DNA of 6,489 nt from Clostridia bacterium (GTDB lineage Bacteria > Bacillota > Clostridia > TANB77 > UBA1234), in contig CAADXZ010000101.1 in assembly GCA_900753135.1 (NCBI GenBank), positions 1-6,489 of the forward strand. The letters are read 5' to 3'. Below are positions 5,336 to 6,489 of this stretch, piece after piece. The stretch's first letter is position 1; every line of letters begins with the position of its first letter. The notes beneath the pieces are model-generated. The model was not told the origin of the DNA. It saw nothing but the letters and a program-made list of their open reading frames with translations, and searched no databases. Position numbers and translations under genes: made by a program.

Positions 5336-5364
5336 TTGATTTTTATAAAATTTTTTGATATAAT
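5336..5364 (+). promoter_or_regulatory. Promoter of the tRNA-Gly / ncRNA unit
   Basis: TTGATT at 5336-5341, a 17-bp spacer, and TATAAT at 5359-5364 with TGA directly before it (extended -10). Transcription would start near 5371, directly at the first hairpin of the leader. Confidence 0.82.
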
Positions 5365-5371
5365 AAATATA

Positions 5372-5439
5372 GAAAGTTAAAGAACTTTCCTCTTTTTAAA
5401 TTTCCTCTTAAAAATAGCAAATGTTTAAAACATTTGCTA
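5372..5439 (+). other. Hairpin-rich leader before tRNA-Gly
   Basis: Three perfect stems in tandem: GAAAGTT/AACTTTC (5372-5378/5383-5389) followed by CTCTTTTT, TTTTTAA/TTAAAAA (5393-5399/5408-5414), and TAGCAAATG/CATTTGCTA (5415-5423/5431-5439). A direct repeat TTTCCTCTT lies at 5386-5394 and 5401-5409. The first hairpin plus its T-run could act as a weak attenuator. The last stem ends 5 nt before the tRNA and may guide processing. Confidence 0.5.
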
Positions 5440-5444
5440 AATAT

Positions 5445-5516
5445 GCGGGTGTGGTGTAGTTGGCAACATATGTGCCTTCCAAGCATGTGTCACGGGTTCG
5501 AATCCCGTTATCCGCT
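5445..5516 (+). tRNA. tRNA-Gly (anticodon UCC)
   Basis: A 72-nt tRNA. The acceptor is GCGGGTG/TATCCGC (two G-U pairs), the D-stem is GTGT/ACAT, the anticodon stem TGTGC/GCATG has two G-U pairs, the loop is CTTCCAA with anticodon TCC at 5478-5480, the T-arm is ACGGG-TTCGAAT-CCCGT, and the discriminator T5516 is typical of bacterial tRNA-Gly. No CCA is encoded. The wobble-rich stems suggest a phage-adapted copy. It reads GGA, a frequent glycine codon here. Confidence 0.93.
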
Positions 5517-5812
5517 CTAAAGAGCCATAAACTGCAAAACAATTTATATCTTTGAGTAGATATTATTGGTAAAATCACATACATATTCAAATATGATGAT
5601 TTAATAATGCAATGCTTCTTAGTAGATTAAATAGGCTGGGCTCTTGATATACAAAGCAGTATTAGTGAAAAGAAGCATCTATTTAATTTTTAATGGTTTT
5701 ATAATTTACATTAAGGCATAAACAGCAATCGTTGATTAAATTCAAGTAAATATTTTATTATATGACAATAAAACATATTTTTGAAAAAGGATGATTATTA
5801 TGCCTTGAAAAA
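5517..5812 (+). ncRNA. Putative pseudoknotted non-coding RNA between two tRNAs
   Basis: No plausible protein gene, but many perfect complementary segments. AAGAGCC (5520-5526) pairs with GGCTCTT (5639-5645). A hairpin pairs ATATCT (5546-5551) with AGATAT (5558-5563). A long hairpin combines ATTATT/AATAAT (5562-5567/5603-5608), AAATCA/TGATTT (5572-5577/5597-5602) and CATAT-TCAA-ATATG (5582-5595). ATGCTTCTT (5612-5620) pairs with AAGAAGCAT (5670-5678). ATTAAATAG (5626-5634) pairs with CTATTTAAT (5679-5687). TTAATG (5690-5695) pairs with CATTAA (5709-5714). AAGGCATAA (5713-5721) pairs with TTATGCCTT (5798-5806) and encloses a 17-bp bulged hairpin at 5741-5785 (TTCAA, AAATA, TTTTATT with partners). 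The first, fourth and fifth of these cross each other, giving pseudoknots. The tRNA-Gly promoter probably transcribes it. I find no RNase P, tmRNA, group I intron or hammerhead signature. The family is unknown to me. Confidence 0.62.
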
Positions 5813-5836
5813 AGGGGCATTTTTGCCCCTCTTTTT
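5808..5836 (+). terminator. Strong terminator-like hairpin touching tRNA-Lys
   Basis: AGGGGCA (5813-5819) pairs with TGCCCCT (5824-5830) around TTTT, with an A-run before and CTTTTT (5831-5836) after. It has the form of an intrinsic terminator and fits as the 3' end of the upstream RNA. The next base, 5837, is the first base of tRNA-Lys, so either read-through feeds the tRNA or the hairpin serves in processing. Confidence 0.75.
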
Positions 5837-5909
5837 GTGCCAGTAGCTTAGTTGGCAAAGCACCGGACTTTTAATCCGGTTACCGCGGGTTCAAGTCCCG
5901 CCTGGCACA
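5837..5909 (+). tRNA. tRNA-Lys (anticodon UUU)
   Basis: A 73-nt canonical tRNA. The acceptor is a perfect GTGCCAG/CTGGCAC, the D-arm is normal with GG, the anticodon stem is CCGGA/TCCGG, the loop is CTTTTAA with anticodon TTT at 5870-5872, the T-arm is GCGGG-TTCAAGT-CCCGC, and the discriminator is A5909. CCA is not encoded. In bacteria U34 of this tRNA normally carries a 2-thio group made from cysteine-desulfurase sulfur. No promoter lies between it and the terminator-like hairpin. Confidence 0.96.
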
Positions 5910-5928
5910 CTTTTAAAGGAGAATGAAT

Positions 5929-6396
5929 ATGAAGATTATGACATCTTATTTTTATCAGATTCGATTTTTTAAACCTTATATGATTCCTCTTAGTACAGCT
6001 AAATGGGATCCTAAATGGTTTCATAGAAACCAAGGTCAAGGCTATCAATTTAAAGATAAAAATGGAGTGTGGAATGGTTTAAGAGCAGAACCATTTGCGC
6101 CAGGCCCTTTATGCGAAGGATTATGTTCCGGTCCAGAAGGATGTGCGAGTACCGCAAATGATTGTATGTTTTTAAAAACATATAAAATGCAATTAGAGCA
6201 TTTAGATTTTCAAAATATTCTTTCAAGGATTGAGTCTATTGGAAATGCTGTTAAAGAACGAGAAAAATTCCAAGAGGAACCAGTTGTAATTTTAATTGTA
6301 CATGAGGCTTTTGGAAATCATTGTTCAGAGCGTGAGCCAATTCAAGAATGGTTTGCGGAGAATGGATATCCGATAGAAGAATTTCAGGCGAGGTAG
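5929..6396 (+). CDS. DUF488-like phage protein
   Basis: A 155-aa protein resembling the DUF488 family of phage and bacterial proteins. It has the N-terminal MKIMTSYFYQIR strand, the central WNGLRAEPFAPGP segment, and a C-terminal strand plus cysteine, VVILIVHEAFGNHCSEREPI (119-138), where the family usually has a Cys-His/Arg motif. The biochemical role of the family is not settled. Cys62, Cys66, Cys72 and Cys79 form a four-cysteine cluster that could bind metal. ATG 5929 is chosen because AAAGGAG (5915-5921) is 7 nt away; the in-frame ATG at 5923 is only 1 nt away. The last two codons and the TAG stop lie inside tRNA-Cys. It probably shares a transcript with tRNA-Lys. Confidence 0.85.
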   Translation: MKIMTSYFYQIRFFKPYMIPLSTAKWDPKWFHRNQGQGYQFKDKNGVWNGLRAEPFAPGPLCEGLCSGPEGCASTANDCMFLKTYKMQLEHLDFQNILSRIESIGNAVKEREKFQEEPVVILIVHEAFGNHCSEREPIQEWFAENGYPIEEFQAR

Positions 6397-6460
6397 CCAA
6401 GTTGGTTAAGGCGGCGGTCTGCAAAACCGCTATTCAGGGGTTCGAATCCCCTTCCCGCCT
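6387..6460 (+). tRNA. tRNA-Cys (anticodon GCA)
   Basis: A 74-nt tRNA. The acceptor is GGCGAGG/TCCCGCC with an A5-C68 mismatch and a G7-U66 pair, the anticodon stem is GCGGT/ACCGC, the loop is CTGCAAA with anticodon GCA at 6421-6423, the T-arm is AGGGG-TTCGAAT-CCCCT, and the discriminator T6460 matches the Cys identity base. CCA is not encoded. Its first ten bases are the end of the upstream coding sequence, and bases 8-10 form that gene's stop codon. Confidence 0.94.
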
Positions 6461-6461
6461 C

Positions 6462-6485
6462 TTAAAAATCTTAATTGATTTTTAA
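6462..6485 (+). promoter_or_regulatory. Hairpin and possible -35 box at window end
   Basis: TTAAAAATC (6462-6470) is the exact complement of GATTTTTAA (6477-6485) around TTAATT. The right arm holds TTGATT (6475-6480) followed by TTT, as in the other promoters here, so it is probably the -35 of a promoter whose -10 lies beyond the window. It could also be an AT-rich transcript end for tRNA-Cys. Confidence 0.45.
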
Positions 6486-6489
6486 ATAA

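Noticed and set aside
5408..5590. Reverse-strand 60-aa frame across tRNA-Gly (contains a GIRTRDTCLEG-like segment)
   Set aside because: This is the well-known false protein read from the complement of a tRNA T-arm and anticodon arm; there is no ribosome binding site.
3976..5729. Shared CAGCAAT in both structured RNA regions (3976-3982 and 5723-5729)
   Set aside because: Seven bases shared in AT-rich sequence, in different structural settings, is too weak to claim a common motif.
5732..5761. Internal promoter TTGATT-N18-TATTAT for tRNA-Lys
   Set aside because: The boxes lie inside the 5741-5785 hairpin region and before the terminator-like hairpin; the match is plausible by chance in AT-rich DNA.
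5517..5812. RNase P RNA, tmRNA, hammerhead or group I intron
   Set aside because: None of the conserved core sequences that I know for these are present, and both neighbouring tRNAs are intact, so no intron is needed.
5848..6048. Reverse-strand 66-aa frame across tRNA-Lys
   Set aside because: It overlaps tRNA-Lys and the DUF488-like gene and contains the typical antisense-tRNA peptide (QAGLEPAVTGLK), so it is a shadow.
1..6489. CRISPR array, insertion sequence or attachment site
   Set aside because: No regularly spaced repeats, transposase or integrase gene, or duplicated tRNA 3' end was seen.

Overview
The window looks like a piece of a large, AT-rich, tRNA-carrying bacteriophage (or prophage) of a low-GC Gram-positive host, most likely a clostridial gut bacterium. 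I infer this from the strong AGGAGG-type ribosome binding sites, the sigma-A-like promoters, many short phage-type genes of unknown function, a freestanding HNH endonuclease, and four scattered tRNA genes that do not encode CCA. I see no structural, replication or integration gene, so lytic versus temperate lifestyle cannot be judged.

Layout. Positions 1-900 hold three small forward genes: a coiled-coil protein (41-391) and two overlapping cysteine-containing small proteins (438-719 and 688-882). A hairpin follows the first gene, and a bidirectional terminator follows the third. Positions 898-1986 hold the only reverse-strand gene, a divergent IscS/NifS-type cysteine desulfurase. Its promoter stands back to back with the promoter of a forward GT8/glycogenin-like glycosyltransferase (2105-2728); both -35 boxes lie in one perfect 11-bp dyad. 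Next come an AAA+ ATPase (2791-3909) with its own promoter, then a promoter that starts a structured RNA region (about 3953-4105) with a perfect tRNA-like T-arm. After that come an HNH endonuclease (4198-4824) and tRNA-Leu(UAA).

The right third alternates tRNAs with other elements. A 9-codon leader ORF and a hairpin over the ribosome binding site precede a 108-aa basic protein (5008-5334). A promoter, a hairpin-rich leader and tRNA-Gly(UCC) follow. About 320 bases without a real protein gene (5517-5836) hold a striking set of long, perfect, interleaved complementary segments, a likely pseudoknotted non-coding RNA, ending in a strong terminator-like hairpin that touches tRNA-Lys(UUU). The window closes with a DUF488-like protein whose stop codon lies inside tRNA-Cys(GCA).

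How the parts may work together (inference). The tRNAs read codons favoured in AT-rich genes (UUA, AAA, GGA) plus Cys codons. The cysteine desulfurase could supply sulfur for tRNA thiolation, for example s2U34 of tRNA-Lys(UUU), or for another sulfur modification, but no sulfur-acceptor gene is visible here. Expression appears to rest on a repeated promoter type, TTGATT-N17-TATAAT, placed at or just after stop codons, so many units carry their own promoter. The two structured RNA regions are the best candidates for something undescribed.
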